The translations under genes and the position numbers were made by a program. The notes beneath the pieces are model-generated. The model searched no databases, had not been told where the DNA came from, and saw only the letters and a list, made by a program, of their open reading frames with translations. A stretch of DNA of 64,000 nt, taken from Geobacter sp. Its GTDB lineage: Bacteria > Desulfobacterota > Desulfuromonadia > Geobacterales > Pseudopelobacteraceae. Every line of letters starts with the position of its first letter. The stretch's first letter is position 1. The stretch covers positions 558,001-622,000 of the forward strand of contig PJFB01000001.1 in assembly GCA_003574895.1 (NCBI GenBank). The letters are read 5' to 3'. Below are positions 30,414-39,779 of this stretch, piece after piece.

Positions 30414-31376
30414 GTGCCTGACCTACTTTCCATAACCGATCTTCATACCTGTTTCTCAACATCAGCAGAAACAGCCTGTGCAGTCAATGGCGTCAGCATT
30501 GCCATCGACAAAGGAGAAACCGTCGCCCTTGTGGGAGAATCCGGGTCAGGCAAATCCATGACTGCGCTCTCAATCATGCGCCTGGTTCCCCAGCCCGGGT
30601 TCATCAAATCAGGCCGAATTCAGCTCGGTGACATCGACCTGCTCTCACTCCCGGAAGACGATATGCGCGCCGTACGCGGCAGCCGCATCTCCATGGTTTT
30701 TCAGGAGCCGATGACTTCCCTGAACCCGGTATTGCGGATCGGCGACCAGGTGATGGAGCCGCTGATACTGCACAGAAAACTGTCCCGTAAGGAAGCGGCA
30801 GCTGCAAGTGCCGATCTGCTTGGCAAAGTTGGTATCCCCTCAGCCGAAGACCGTATGCGGGATTATCCTCATCAACTCAGCGGCGGTATGCGCCAACGGG
30901 TAATGATTGCCATGGCCTTGGCCTGCAGCCCAGACCTCTTGATCGCCGATGAACCAACCACTGCCCTTGACGTCACCATCCAGGCCCAGATTCTGGAGTT
31001 GATCGATTCTCTCAGGCAATCCACAGACATGGGAATTCTCCTGATAACACACGATTTGGGTATCGTTGCAGAACGCTCGGACCGCACCTTTGTCATGTAT
31101 GCCGGGCGCATCGTGGAATCCGCCGTCAGCACCGATCTGTTCCGCGACCCTCGCCACCCTTATACTCGGGCGTTGCTGGCCTCTCTTCCCCAGAATGCCG
31201 AACCTGGCAAGCCGCTGGCCACCCTTGAGGGACAACCGCCAGACCTGACCGCAACTCTGCCCGGCTGTGGATTTTGCAGCCGCTGCCCGTTAGCCGGGCC
31301 CCCTTGCCATCAACAGCTCCCGGAGATAAGAGAGATATCGCCCAAACATTACGTAAGATGCTGGAAGTGCCAATGA
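30414..31376 (+). CDS. Oligopeptide/dipeptide ABC transporter ATPase (DppD/OppD-like)
   Basis: 320 residues with Walker A (GESGSGKS), signature ([14 protein letters not shown]), Walker B ([14 protein letters not shown]) and the oligopeptide-family C-terminal tail, including the cysteine set [14 protein letters not shown] that in this family can bind an Fe-S cluster. GTG start. The stop overlaps the ATG of the next ATPase. No permease or binding-protein genes are in the window, so the pair may work with subunits encoded elsewhere. Confidence 0.92.
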   Translation: MPDLLSITDLHTCFSTSAETACAVNGVSIAIDKGETVALVGESGSGKSMTALSIMRLVPQPGFIKSGRIQLGDIDLLSLPEDDMRAVRGSRISMVFQEPMTSLNPVLRIGDQVMEPLILHRKLSRKEAAAASADLLGKVGIPSAEDRMRDYPHQLSGGMRQRVMIAMALACSPDLLIADEPTTALDVTIQAQILELIDSLRQSTDMGILLITHDLGIVAERSDRTFVMYAGRIVESAVSTDLFRDPRHPYTRALLASLPQNAEPGKPLATLEGQPPDLTATLPGCGFCSRCPLAGPPCHQQLPEIREISPKHYVRCWKCQ

Positions 31377-32359
31377 CAGCCGATGGGACCATCCTGAGAG
31401 GGACACAACTTTTTAAACGGTACCAGATGAAACGCAGCGCAAGCTCGCCTTCTGGCCTGCTGACGGCAATTGACGGCATAAATATTGATGTGGCCAGGGG
31501 GAAGTCGCTTGGAATAGCCGGAGAATCCGGCTGCGGAAAATCTACTTTGGGTAAGATCTTGACCGGCCTCCTGCAACCGGACAGTGGTGAAATCAGTTAT
31601 TTGGGCAAACCGATTGCTGATATGTCACCAGATGAACGGCTTTCTTTCCGACGGCAGACGCAAATGATCTTTCAGGATCCTTTTTCATCGCTTAATCCGC
31701 GCATGAGGATCGGTGATATCATTGCCGAACCTCTTGTGGTCTCCGGAACCGGTTCGGCAAACACGCGCCTGCAGAAAGTTGAGAAAATCATGTCAACCGT
31801 GGGGCTGTCACCAGAGCATTACAACCGCTTTCCCCATGAATTTTCCGGCGGGCAGCGCCAGCGCATCGGAATTGCCCGTGCCCTGGCAGCATCTCCGGGC
31901 ATCATCATCGCAGACGAGCCGGTGTCTTCTCTGGATATTTCCATCCAGGCCCAGATCATCAATCTCCTGCAGGCAATGAAAACCGAATACAAATTGACGC
32001 TGGTTATCATCTCCCATGACCTCTCGGTTTTACGCCATATCTGCGATCAGATAGTCATTATGTACCTCGGCATAATAGTTGAGTGTGCTCCGGCAGCGGA
32101 ACTGTTCCAGCGCTGCCTGCACCCCTACAGCGAGGCGCTGCTTGCGGCCATTCCCCGCATAGACGGAGGAAGTCACCATTCAATTCCCATCCTTAAGGAC
32201 GACCTCCCCTCTCCCATGGCAATTCCCTCCGGATGCCGCTTTCATCCCCGCTGCAGATATGCGGAAAAAATCTGCAGCACCGAAGTCCCTCCTCTCGAAG
32301 TAAAACAATGCGGCAGACTTGCCGCCTGCCATTTCAGCAGCAAGATTTATAACTATTAA
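31373..32359 (+). CDS. Oligopeptide/dipeptide ABC transporter ATPase (DppF/OppF-like)
   Basis: 328 residues; Walker A GESGCGKSTLGK, signature FSGGQRQRIGIARA, Walker B IIADEPVSSLDIS, and the OppF-type tail GCRFHPRCRYAEKICS. The open frame runs back to 31274, but the ATG at 31373 overlaps the stop of the OppD-like gene (ATGA), which gives coupled translation and the usual family length. It forms the second half of a heterodimeric nucleotide-binding pair for a peptide or nickel-type importer. Confidence 0.93.
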   Translation: MTADGTILRGTQLFKRYQMKRSASSPSGLLTAIDGINIDVARGKSLGIAGESGCGKSTLGKILTGLLQPDSGEISYLGKPIADMSPDERLSFRRQTQMIFQDPFSSLNPRMRIGDIIAEPLVVSGTGSANTRLQKVEKIMSTVGLSPEHYNRFPHEFSGGQRQRIGIARALAASPGIIIADEPVSSLDISIQAQIINLLQAMKTEYKLTLVIISHDLSVLRHICDQIVIMYLGIIVECAPAAELFQRCLHPYSEALLAAIPRIDGGSHHSIPILKDDLPSPMAIPSGCRFHPRCRYAEKICSTEVPPLEVKQCGRLAACHFSSKIYNY

Positions 32360-32401
32360 TTTGTTTAATTTAATTTTTTTTCATCTGTAAACACTTTTTT
32401 C

Positions 32402-32430
32402 TTGACTAAAGGAGAAATCAATATATATAT
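32402..32430 (+). promoter_or_regulatory. Possible sigma-70 promoter of the ArsR-type gene
   Basis: TTGACT (32402-32407) and an alternating AT run containing TATATA or TATATG lie 16-18 bases apart, upstream of the ArsR-type gene. The ATATATATAT stretch is self-complementary and could also be part of an operator for the regulator itself. Confidence 0.4.
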
Positions 32431-32458
32431 GTTTTAAAACTAATATAAAGGCATGGTT

Positions 32459-32734
32459 ATGGAATTCAACATAAACAGGGAATTTGCAGATGAAGCGGAA
32501 ATATTAAAGGTTCTGGGACATCCGATCCGTCTTAAAATTGTTGCCGGTCTCTGTACCAAAGAGTGCAATGTCAAGCACATCTGGGAATGTCTCGGCCTGC
32601 CCCAGGCTACGGTTTCCCAACACCTGGCACTACTGAAGAATAAAGGGATTATCTCTGGAAAACGAGAAGGTGTTGAAGTCCATTACAGTGTAATCCATCC
32701 TCTTGCCAAGAAGATCATCCTTTCCCTGGACTAG
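32459..32734 (+). CDS. ArsR/SmtB-type transcriptional regulator
   Basis: 91-residue winged helix-turn-helix protein. ILKVLGHPIRLKIVAGL begins the ArsR domain and LGLPQATVSQHLALLKNKGII is the recognition helix region. In the position of the metal-binding ELCVCDL motif of ArsR it has LCTKECNVKHI, two Cys three residues apart; whether they sense metal, thiols or nothing is open. The ATG at 32459 is preferred to 32453 because AAAGG lies seven bases before it. The 3' end overlaps bioC by four bases in convergent orientation. The target is not evident. Confidence 0.88.
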   Translation: MEFNINREFADEAEILKVLGHPIRLKIVAGLCTKECNVKHIWECLGLPQATVSQHLALLKNKGIISGKREGVEVHYSVIHPLAKKIILSLD

Positions 32735-33537
32735 GCCGATTTTCTGGCAACAACATATAGTACCTCATATGTGGCGGGTATCTTATCTTCACCCCCAAAA
32801 CGGGAACGATAGGTATCCGCCATTTCAGCAAGCACCTTTCTCCATCCCAACCCTCCAACCGCATCGCTACTTGCAGCCGTACCCGCACCAATCCCTTTTA
32901 TCGAACGCAGCAATTCCGGAACGTCCTGGTGATATTCAATTTCCGTCTCCGTAGTAACCTGCACCTGTTCGTACCCAAGGCCGGCAAGCAAATCCAGCAC
33001 CTCGATCCTGGTCCTGAATCGGTGCTGCCTCCCATGACGAATATCGTCGACTCCAAAACGGCTTGACACCGTCTGTCGATAACACTCCTGCAACTCCCAG
33101 AGCGTCCTGTCGCCAAAAAATGCGGCACACAGAACTCCCCCAGCCTTCAACACCCGTTGGCATTCCCTGAAACAGAGATCCAGGCACCTGACCCATTGGA
33201 ATGTGGAAGCGGACACCACCAACTCAAAAGTCTGATCCTTGAATGGGAGTTGTTCGGCATCAGCATTAACGGTTTGCGCTTTACCGGCAAATCGGTGCAA
33301 GGACTTCTGAGCCATATTGAAAGCCAGATCAAGTCCAACCGGAGAGGCCTGCGGATATCTGCGGCTCAGTGCAGCCAGCATGGCACCAGTGCCGCAGCCG
33401 ATATCAAGCGCCTTGGTCGGGCTTGAAGCCAATTGCGAGGCAATAATCCGGTCAAGTTGTCGCACCACCCGTTTCTGCACCAATGCATATTGGTCATATT
33501 CATCGGCATGGCGATGAAATGCTTTGGCAATCCTCAT
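32731..33537 (-). CDS. bioC: Malonyl-[ACP] O-methyltransferase BioC
   Basis: 268-residue SAM methyltransferase with motif I ALDIGCGTGAM, motif II-like VSASTFQWV and the BioC N-terminal pattern IAKAFHRHADEYDQYA. BioC methylates malonyl-ACP so that fatty-acid synthesis can build the pimeloyl chain of biotin. Placed right after a BioH-like esterase and BioF. The ORF can be extended to 33624, inside bioH; the ATG at 33537, four bases after the bioH stop, is the better start. Confidence 0.9.
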   Translation of the reverse strand: MRIAKAFHRHADEYDQYALVQKRVVRQLDRIIASQLASSPTKALDIGCGTGAMLAALSRRYPQASPVGLDLAFNMAQKSLHRFAGKAQTVNADAEQLPFKDQTFELVVSASTFQWVRCLDLCFRECQRVLKAGGVLCAAFFGDRTLWELQECYRQTVSSRFGVDDIRHGRQHRFRTRIEVLDLLAGLGYEQVQVTTETEIEYHQDVPELLRSIKGIGAGTAASSDAVGGLGWRKVLAEMADTYRSRFGGEDKIPATYEVLYVVARKSA

Positions 33538-33541
33538 TCTG

Positions 33542-34369
33542 TCAGTTGCCGCTCTCAAGAACCCTCCGTATAAAATTGATAAGTACTGCGTCAAACTGCT
33601 CGCTTCTGGTAAGAAAAGGGGCATGGCCGCAACCAGAAAATTCTACTTGACGGCAATCCGCCAGATGTCTTGCCAGATAGCCGGAAGCTTCAGGTAAACA
33701 GATCATGTCCTGATCGCCGTTGATGACAAGTACTGGCAAATCTATCGCTGCGAGCAGATGTCGCATATCGGCCTCTGTCAAAGCCTCCAGGCATTGCAAG
33801 GCAACTGCGGTCTCAGGGATTGGAATCGAGTCAAGCAAGGAGTTGATTTTGCCGACTGCATCACGATCTTCTAGTTCAGAGGTGACAAACATGCGGCCAA
33901 TGAACCCCTTTAATGCCCTTTCGGTGTTGCGGCGAAGCTTGACTGCCATTCCGGCGGCCTCCAAGCGCCCCAAGGCATGGGGGAAGTCATCTGATGCCAG
34001 GAAGCGCGGCGTGCCCCCAACCAGCACCAACCCGGACAAGCGCCCACGCAGTTGCCCGAAGGCCTCCATGGCGATCTCGGCTCCCATTGACCATCCAACC
34101 AGAAAAGCCTCATTCAGATCCAATCGACGAAAAAGCGCTGCGATATCTGCGGCAATGGCTTCAAAACAATAACCATCGCTGGACAAAGCAGACCTGCCGT
34201 GACCGCGCAAATCCGGGACGATAACCCGGAACAACAATGACAGGCTTTCCATTTGCAGTCGCCACACTTCGGACGACATGCACCAGCCATGCAAAAACAC
34301 GATTGGCGGCCCATTACCCAGATCTTCGTACCAGTGAGAATCATTACGGTCATTGCGATACCAAGGCAT
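33542..34369 (-). CDS. bioH: Pimeloyl-[ACP] methyl ester esterase-like alpha/beta hydrolase
   Basis: 275 residues. The nucleophile elbow is VGWSMGAE, the oxyanion region is [12 protein letters not shown], the acid is in NGDQD and the catalytic His is in SGCGHAPFL. Its location between bioF and bioC, with TGATG overlap with bioF, indicates it removes the methyl group added by BioC to give pimeloyl-ACP. The name rests on context and the BioH-like GWSMG motif; other esterases would look alike. Confidence 0.85.
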   Translation of the reverse strand: MPWYRNDRNDSHWYEDLGNGPPIVFLHGWCMSSEVWRLQMESLSLLFRVIVPDLRGHGRSALSSDGYCFEAIAADIAALFRRLDLNEAFLVGWSMGAEIAMEAFGQLRGRLSGLVLVGGTPRFLASDDFPHALGRLEAAGMAVKLRRNTERALKGFIGRMFVTSELEDRDAVGKINSLLDSIPIPETAVALQCLEALTEADMRHLLAAIDLPVLVINGDQDMICLPEASGYLARHLADCRQVEFSGCGHAPFLTRSEQFDAVLINFIRRVLESGN

Positions 34370-35544
34370 CAGGCCACTCCCAGACGCCTGCCAACCGTTG
34401 CGATGCGCTCTACGGCCCAAGCCAGGTCTTCGTCGGAATGGGTGGCCATGACCGTACAGCGCAAGCGGCAGGCCCCCGCAGGCACGGTGGGCGGCCGGAT
34501 TCCCTGGACGTAAATCCCCTCATCCAACAGCAGTTCCGAAAAGCGCATGGTTACATCGGCGGCACCGCACATTATCGGCACGATCTGGGTAAAGCCGTTG
34601 CCCACCGAAAAACCGGCGGCAGCAAGCATATCCCTGAACCGTAGCGCATTTGACAGGAGCCGATGCCTTAATTCGTTTCCTTCCGCAGTGCTGACAAGCT
34701 CCAGCGCAGCCAGGGAGGCAGCCAGCACGGCTGGCGGCAGCGAGGTAGAGAAGATGAAGCTGCGGGCACGGTTTACAAGCAGTTCCCGCAATTCACCGGA
34801 CACCGCGGCATAGGCCCCGAAACTCCCCAAGGCCTTGCCGAACGTTCCCATGTGGATGTCCACTCCTCCCATTACACCAAGCAATTCCGCACTGCCCCTG
34901 CCATTTGCCCCTAAAACGCCGGAACCATGGGCATCGTCCACCATCAGCATGGCATCATATGTATTTTTGAGCGCAACCAGCTCTTTCAATGGTGCGATAT
35001 CGCCATCCATGCTGAAGACGCCATCGGTAACGACCAGGCAGCGCTTGGAACCCCGGTGTTTTTCCAGCAGGTTAGCCAGCGCAACAACATCGTTGTGGGG
35101 ATAGCGCACCAGCCGTGCACCTGACAACAAAGCACCATCGACAATACTTGCATGGTTGATCCGGTCAGAGAAGATAACATCGCCGCGACTTGCCAGGGCA
35201 GCGATGATGCCGGTATTGGCCGCGTAACCGCTATTGAAAACCAGGGCCGCCTCGGTCTGTTTGAAACGCGCAACCTCTTGCTCTAGCTGCTCATGCAATT
35301 CCATGGTCCCGGAGACAAGCCGCGAGGCCCCGCTTGATGTGCCAAATTGCTCGGCAGCCTTGATCGAGGCCTTGATGAGCGTTGGGTGGTCGGCAAGCCC
35401 AAGATAGTTGTTGGAGCAGAGCAGAAGAAGTTTCCGGCCATCCATTTCAACCCACTTCGACTGGCAACCACTAATCGTGCGCGTGGTGCGGTACAACCCC
35501 TGACAGATGATTTGGTTCAGTTCATCCTGTATTGATCTACTCAT
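34369..35544 (-). CDS. bioF: 8-amino-7-oxononanoate synthase
   Basis: 391-residue PLP enzyme that condenses pimeloyl-ACP (or CoA) with alanine, first step of biotin ring assembly. The alpha-oxoamine synthase pattern is clear: [57 protein letters not shown], and the PLP Lys in [15 protein letters not shown]. The start at 35544 follows GGGAGAGG. bioA, bioB and bioD are not in this window. Confidence 0.94.
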   Translation of the reverse strand: MSRSIQDELNQIICQGLYRTTRTISGCQSKWVEMDGRKLLLLCSNNYLGLADHPTLIKASIKAAEQFGTSSGASRLVSGTMELHEQLEQEVARFKQTEAALVFNSGYAANTGIIAALASRGDVIFSDRINHASIVDGALLSGARLVRYPHNDVVALANLLEKHRGSKRCLVVTDGVFSMDGDIAPLKELVALKNTYDAMLMVDDAHGSGVLGANGRGSAELLGVMGGVDIHMGTFGKALGSFGAYAAVSGELRELLVNRARSFIFSTSLPPAVLAASLAALELVSTAEGNELRHRLLSNALRFRDMLAAAGFSVGNGFTQIVPIMCGAADVTMRFSELLLDEGIYVQGIRPPTVPAGACRLRCTVMATHSDEDLAWAVERIATVGRRLGVA

Positions 35545-35603
35545 AACCTCTCCCAACGTCAACCAAATACAAACACAAAGTTGACATATAAGCAAAAAAA
35601 AAT

Positions 35604-36758
35604 CTATATCAACGGCAGCGATATTGAGAATATGGTTCCTTCTTCGCAGTTGCTTCGAAAAGACACCTTCCCATGCAAATACTGTTCGCCAAACAGTTTC
35701 ATACTGTAGGTCCCTATACCACGGCCCATTGCGGATTTTGTGCTGAAGGATCTGTTAAATATCTGCAATTGGATCTCATCCGGAATCACACCGGTATTGT
35801 GAACATCGACAGTTAAGGATGTTGCATCGGAATGGTAGGAAACGGTAATCGTTGCTCCGGGGAGCGAAGCCTCCAGGGCATTCAAGACCATGTTGCCGAT
35901 AATTCTACGCAGTACGGAAGGATCGGTGACAATGCCGCAATCTTCCCCGTCCGCGAGATTGAGTATCCTGCCTGGAGTTTTGTCGTGACAGCAGTAGAGT
36001 TGACAAACGCCTTCCAGTATGGACCGGATACTGCAACTGCTTGCCTTCGGCACGAACTGACCACGTTCAGCAGCCATTAGATTACGATGACTGCGGATCT
36101 CTTCCAGTAGATTATAGGACAGCTCCACCAGCCATTTTTTGTATTCCTTGACCGCCTGATCGGACAATTTATCATGTTCGGCCAGCATTGAGGACAGGCC
36201 GTGTATACCTCCAGCCGTGTTTATGATATCGTGAAAAAAAACTCTTTCCAGTACTTCAAGGCGTTTCTCGCTGCTGATGTCCCGTAACGCCAGCACGGTA
36301 TAGCGCCCCTCCCCGATCGTAACCGGCGTCGCAATGGCCTGCATATCAAGACAGGACACATGAGCACTTTGCACCGTGATGCGGCATTCCATGATCACCT
36401 GTTTATCGGAGTTCTGGCTTTCAACAATGGCCAATACCGCCCCACATATGGAACAGTTGCGGGAAGTCCCGCAACCGCCAGGCGCCTGTTGGAGATGGAT
36501 GCAGCTCAGGATTTCGCCCGGACGCATGCCCAACAGCTCATCAGCCGAATTGCCGCACAGCTCCAATAAAGGCCGGTTGACGGCCACCACCTGGCGCTGC
36601 CGATTAAGAAGCAAGGCGTAGCCAGGCATGGCCTGAATGAGGGCATCAAGCAGGTCATAGCGTAGCACCTCCTGGCGCTGCGCCAGAAGGACCTGACGGG
36701 AAAATCGCATGGCAGGTGCAAAATAGGTTTCGCTTTGACTGAACTGGGCAATATCCAT
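35604..36758 (-). CDS. Cytoplasmic PAS sensor histidine kinase with cysteine cluster
   Basis: 384 residues without membrane helices. A PAS domain (about 35-165) contains a cysteine group: C86, C96, C102 and C105 ([15 protein letters not shown]). The phosphoacceptor region is [13 protein letters not shown] with His at about 176. The C-terminal ATPase domain has the N box [10 protein letters not shown] and G box [18 protein letters not shown]. No response regulator is adjacent. The cysteines might bind a metal or Fe-S cluster for redox sensing; this is inference. It lies between a mannose-nucleotide gene and bioF. Confidence 0.87.
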   Translation of the reverse strand: MDIAQFSQSETYFAPAMRFSRQVLLAQRQEVLRYDLLDALIQAMPGYALLLNRQRQVVAVNRPLLELCGNSADELLGMRPGEILSCIHLQQAPGGCGTSRNCSICGAVLAIVESQNSDKQVIMECRITVQSAHVSCLDMQAIATPVTIGEGRYTVLALRDISSEKRLEVLERVFFHDIINTAGGIHGLSSMLAEHDKLSDQAVKEYKKWLVELSYNLLEEIRSHRNLMAAERGQFVPKASSCSIRSILEGVCQLYCCHDKTPGRILNLADGEDCGIVTDPSVLRRIIGNMVLNALEASLPGATITVSYHSDATSLTVDVHNTGVIPDEIQLQIFNRSFSTKSAMGRGIGTYSMKLFGEQYLHGKVSFRSNCEEGTIFSISLPLI

Positions 36759-36769
36759 TCGGGCTTATC

Positions 36770-37843
36770 CTAGAGACAGGAGCTTTTCATCGCGGCAAGC
36801 TGCTCCACCGCATTTTTGACCTTTTGTGCCTGGTCGCGGCCGCAAACCAGCAGGGCGTCCGGGGTAGAAACCACAATAAGGCCATGGACCCCGATGGTGG
36901 CCACCACCCTGTTGTCGCAATAAATCAGATTGTCGGACGAATCGATGGCAACATGTTCAGCCGCATTGATGCATACCGTTCCCAAGACATCAGGGGCGGT
37001 CACTTCCGGCAAAGCGCTCCAGCTCCCCACATCGCTCCAGCCCATTTCCACCGGCATTATCTGCACCTTGGTCGATTTCTCCATGACGCCGTAATCAATC
37101 GATATGCTGTCAACATCATGGTAAACAGCCTCTATCTGGCTATCCAGATCGGACAATTCCCAGACATCGCCATTGAATGTTATTGCAGCCAGTGATTTTT
37201 CCATGGCGGGCAGGTAAGTGGCCATCTCGGCCAATATCGTGTCGGCCCGCCAGACAAACATGCCGCTGTTCCAGAAGTAATTACCGTCCTCAAGATAACG
37301 GACCGCCTCTTCCAGTGGTGGTTTTTCTACAAAACGCTTGACCGGGAACGGCCCTTCCCCACGCAAATCCATATCGGCTTCGATGTATCCGTAGCCGGTT
37401 TCTGGACGGGAAGGCATAATACCGAGCGTCACCAGATAACCATTGCGTGCCGTGTGGCAGGCATCGGTCAGCGTTTCGCGCAACGACTCCTCGTCCTTGA
37501 TGAAATGATCGGCAGGCAGGACCGCCATCACGCCGGCCGGGTCGTGGGCAGCGATAATAGCGGCTGCCAGACCGATGGCAGGGGCCGTATTGCGACCAAA
37601 CGGCTCGGCAACAACATCAATCGGAATGCCGCGATAGCTGCTGACTTGCCGCTCGGTCTCCTCGGCCTGGAGCACATTTGTAATAATCAGTATGCGTTTG
37701 GGCCTGAGTGGCAGCACCCGCTCCACCGTCCTTTGGAGCATGCTTCGGTCACCGGTGATGGAGATCAGCTGCTTGGGACGCGCTACACGCGATAACGGCC
37801 AGAAACGGGTTCCGGAACCACCTGCAAGTATGACTATGTACAT
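36770..37843 (-). CDS. manC: Mannose-1-phosphate guanylyltransferase
   Basis: 357-residue nucleotidyltransferase forming GDP-mannose from mannose-1-phosphate and GTP. The signature GGSGTRFWPLSRVARPKQL is at residues 8-26, and the FVEKP motif occurs near residue 185. It is the short form: the C-terminal phosphomannose-isomerase cupin of AlgA/ManC-type enzymes is missing and is encoded separately two genes upstream. GGAGG precedes the ATG. Confidence 0.93.
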   Translation of the reverse strand: MYIVILAGGSGTRFWPLSRVARPKQLISITGDRSMLQRTVERVLPLRPKRILIITNVLQAEETERQVSSYRGIPIDVVAEPFGRNTAPAIGLAAAIIAAHDPAGVMAVLPADHFIKDEESLRETLTDACHTARNGYLVTLGIMPSRPETGYGYIEADMDLRGEGPFPVKRFVEKPPLEEAVRYLEDGNYFWNSGMFVWRADTILAEMATYLPAMEKSLAAITFNGDVWELSDLDSQIEAVYHDVDSISIDYGVMEKSTKVQIMPVEMGWSDVGSWSALPEVTAPDVLGTVCINAAEHVAIDSSDNLIYCDNRVVATIGVHGLIVVSTPDALLVCGRDQAQKVKNAVEQLAAMKSSCL

Positions 37844-37853
37844 ATGACCTCCG

Positions 37854-38399
37854 TTATTTGTACTGGATTCGGTCTATGAAATCTGCGATTTCACGTCCGA
37901 GGCGACCGATTCCTTCCATGGTATCGAACACATCCCAGAGTGTCTCTTTGAAATACGCCACTTCATGACCTGTCGCGCCATCCTGGAGTACCGCTTCAAC
38001 GGAAATCCTGAACCTGCCGACCTTGGTAAATCGCCCCTTCAAAATGAGGGTTGTATCGGTAACATCGCCATCAAGTAACACATCCTGGTAGATATGCTTT
38101 GATTTTACATAACGTTGGACCTGTAACGCCAACTGAGATGGAATCTCGGCATAATGGCGCTCCCTGGAATCCATACGTGCTTCGGGAACATTGGTATAAA
38201 GATCGCGCTTCAAATCGAATTCATGGACAAGCAAAAGCTTGTAGCTGGCCATCGGTTTCGGATTATTGACCACTTCCTCGTCTACCACTGTTGTGGAGGT
38301 TGCCGCACAACCTGTCAACAGAACCGTTATCAGCAATGTTGCCAGCAAAATAACAAACGAGCGCGACAAAACGCCCTTCTGCGCAACATCAAGCTTCAT
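37854..38399 (-). CDS. Putative outer-membrane lipoprotein
   Basis: 181 residues with a lipoprotein signal peptide: a basic start, hydrophobic core (SFVILLATLLITVLL) and lipobox LLTGC, with acidic or neutral residues after the Cys, consistent with outer-membrane sorting. The mature part has no motif I recognise; it alternates beta-like segments (TLILKGRFTKVGRFRISVEAVL), reminiscent of DUF4410-type lipoproteins. Its start overlaps the end of the cupin gene by 11 bases and manC follows after 10, so it is part of that operon. Confidence 0.68.
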   Translation of the reverse strand: MKLDVAQKGVLSRSFVILLATLLITVLLTGCAATSTTVVDEEVVNNPKPMASYKLLLVHEFDLKRDLYTNVPEARMDSRERHYAEIPSQLALQVQRYVKSKHIYQDVLLDGDVTDTTLILKGRFTKVGRFRISVEAVLQDGATGHEVAYFKETLWDVFDTMEGIGRLGREIADFIDRIQYK

Positions 38400-38748
38400 T
38401 GGGAGTTTCACAGCGATTGTAGTCATCATCAAAACGGATTATGTCGTCTTCGCCCAAGTATTCTCCGCTTTGCACTTCAATGATTACCAGCGGGATCTTG
38501 CCGGGGTTTTCCAGACGATGGTTCCTGCCGATCGGAATAAAGGTCGATTCGTTGATATTCACAAAATACTGGTCTTCACCGCAAGTCACCTTGGCAATGC
38601 CCGATACCACGATCCAATGCTCACTGCGATGGTGGTGTTTCTGCAACGATAGCCGTTCGCCGGGATTTACCTCAATGCGCTTGATCTTGTAGCTTGTATT
38701 CTCGTCCAGCACGGTATAAGTGCCCCATGGACGTTCTCCCCGTTCCAT
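38389..38748 (-). CDS. Mannose-6-phosphate isomerase, type II cupin domain
   Basis: 119 residues equal to the C-terminal domain of bifunctional ManC/AlgA: ERPWGTYTVLDE, VNPGERLSLQKHHHRSEHW, IPIGRNHRLENPGKIPL and EVQSGEYLGEDDIIRF. The His residues and Glu in HHHRSEHW form the metal site. It would interconvert fructose-6-phosphate and mannose-6-phosphate, feeding the separate guanylyltransferase. The ATG at 38748 follows AAAGGGAAAG; the ORF extension to 38775 is not needed. Confidence 0.9.
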   Translation of the reverse strand: MERGERPWGTYTVLDENTSYKIKRIEVNPGERLSLQKHHHRSEHWIVVSGIAKVTCGEDQYFVNINESTFIPIGRNHRLENPGKIPLVIIEVQSGEYLGEDDIIRFDDDYNRCETPNEA

Positions 38749-38942
38749 ATCTTTCCCTTTCCCTGATGAGATCAAACATTACCGCGAAGCAACTGAATAA
38801 ATCACAGCAAACAGCGCAATTTCCGAAAACCGACACAGTAGCAACCCTGATATGTTTTAAGTTGGTAACACATCGAAAGTCATGAGATTTACCCGTATGC
38901 TCGAATCAGTGCGGTAACCAGAAGCTTAACAATTATTGAACG

Positions 38943-39779
38943 TCATAGCTTACGTAATTTCAGGTACATCTTGAGCGCGTCCCGCCAAGGCTGAAGCCGG
39001 AACCCGGTGTCATTGGCCAGCTTTTCGCAATCCAAAGTGGAATAGAGCGGCCGCCGGGCCGGCCGGTTAAGCTGATCGGTTGTCATGCCATTTACTGTCA
39101 CCGCCAGACCGGCTTCCTCGAAGATAACTCTGGCAAATGCGTTCCACGAGCATGAACCGGCATTGGCGGCATGGTACACGCCGCGCAGCCCCTTACCGCT
39201 GTCGATCAGGGCGATGATGGCCTGCGCCAGGTCCACGGTCCAAGTGGGCGCACCGATCTGATCATCAACAACACTCAACTCATCCTTCTCTTTTGCCAGC
39301 CGCAACATGGTTTCAACGAAATTCTTGCCATGCTGGCCATACAACCACTGACTGCGCACGATCAGGTGGTCGGGATTGATGATGGCATTCAACTCGCCGG
39401 CATACTTCGATTCGCCGTAAATGTTCAACGGATTGGGGGGATCGTCCTCCAGGTAAGGGCTCCCCTTGCTGCCGTCAAAGATATAATCGGTACTGATCTG
39501 GACCAGCCTGGCACCGATCATGCGGCTGGCCATGGCCAGGTGGGCAACACCCTCGGCATTGACCTGCATGGCGGTTTCCACATTGGTTTCGCACCCGTCC
39601 ACATCGGTGTAGGCCGCACAATTGATGACCACAGCGGGATGGACCGTTTTCAGGACCCTTTCGATGGATTCCAGGGAAGTTATATCAACATCCTCAATAT
39701 CAACGCCTCTGGCACGCCCCCCCAGAAGCGACATCAGGTCCTTGCCGAGCATGCCGTTGGCCCCAACAACCAGAATCAT
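38943..39779 (-). CDS. rfbD: dTDP-4-dehydrorhamnose reductase
   Basis: 278-residue short-chain dehydrogenase: nucleotide-binding GANGMLGKDL, STDYIFDG and the active-site YGESKYAGE (Tyr-x-x-x-Lys). Last step of dTDP-L-rhamnose synthesis. The ATG overlaps the rfbB stop by four bases. rfbA and rfbC, needed for the other two steps, are not in the window. Confidence 0.95.
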   Translation of the reverse strand: MILVVGANGMLGKDLMSLLGGRARGVDIEDVDITSLESIERVLKTVHPAVVINCAAYTDVDGCETNVETAMQVNAEGVAHLAMASRMIGARLVQISTDYIFDGSKGSPYLEDDPPNPLNIYGESKYAGELNAIINPDHLIVRSQWLYGQHGKNFVETMLRLAKEKDELSVVDDQIGAPTWTVDLAQAIIALIDSGKGLRGVYHAANAGSCSWNAFARVIFEEAGLAVTVNGMTTDQLNRPARRPLYSTLDCEKLANDTGFRLQPWRDALKMYLKLRKL

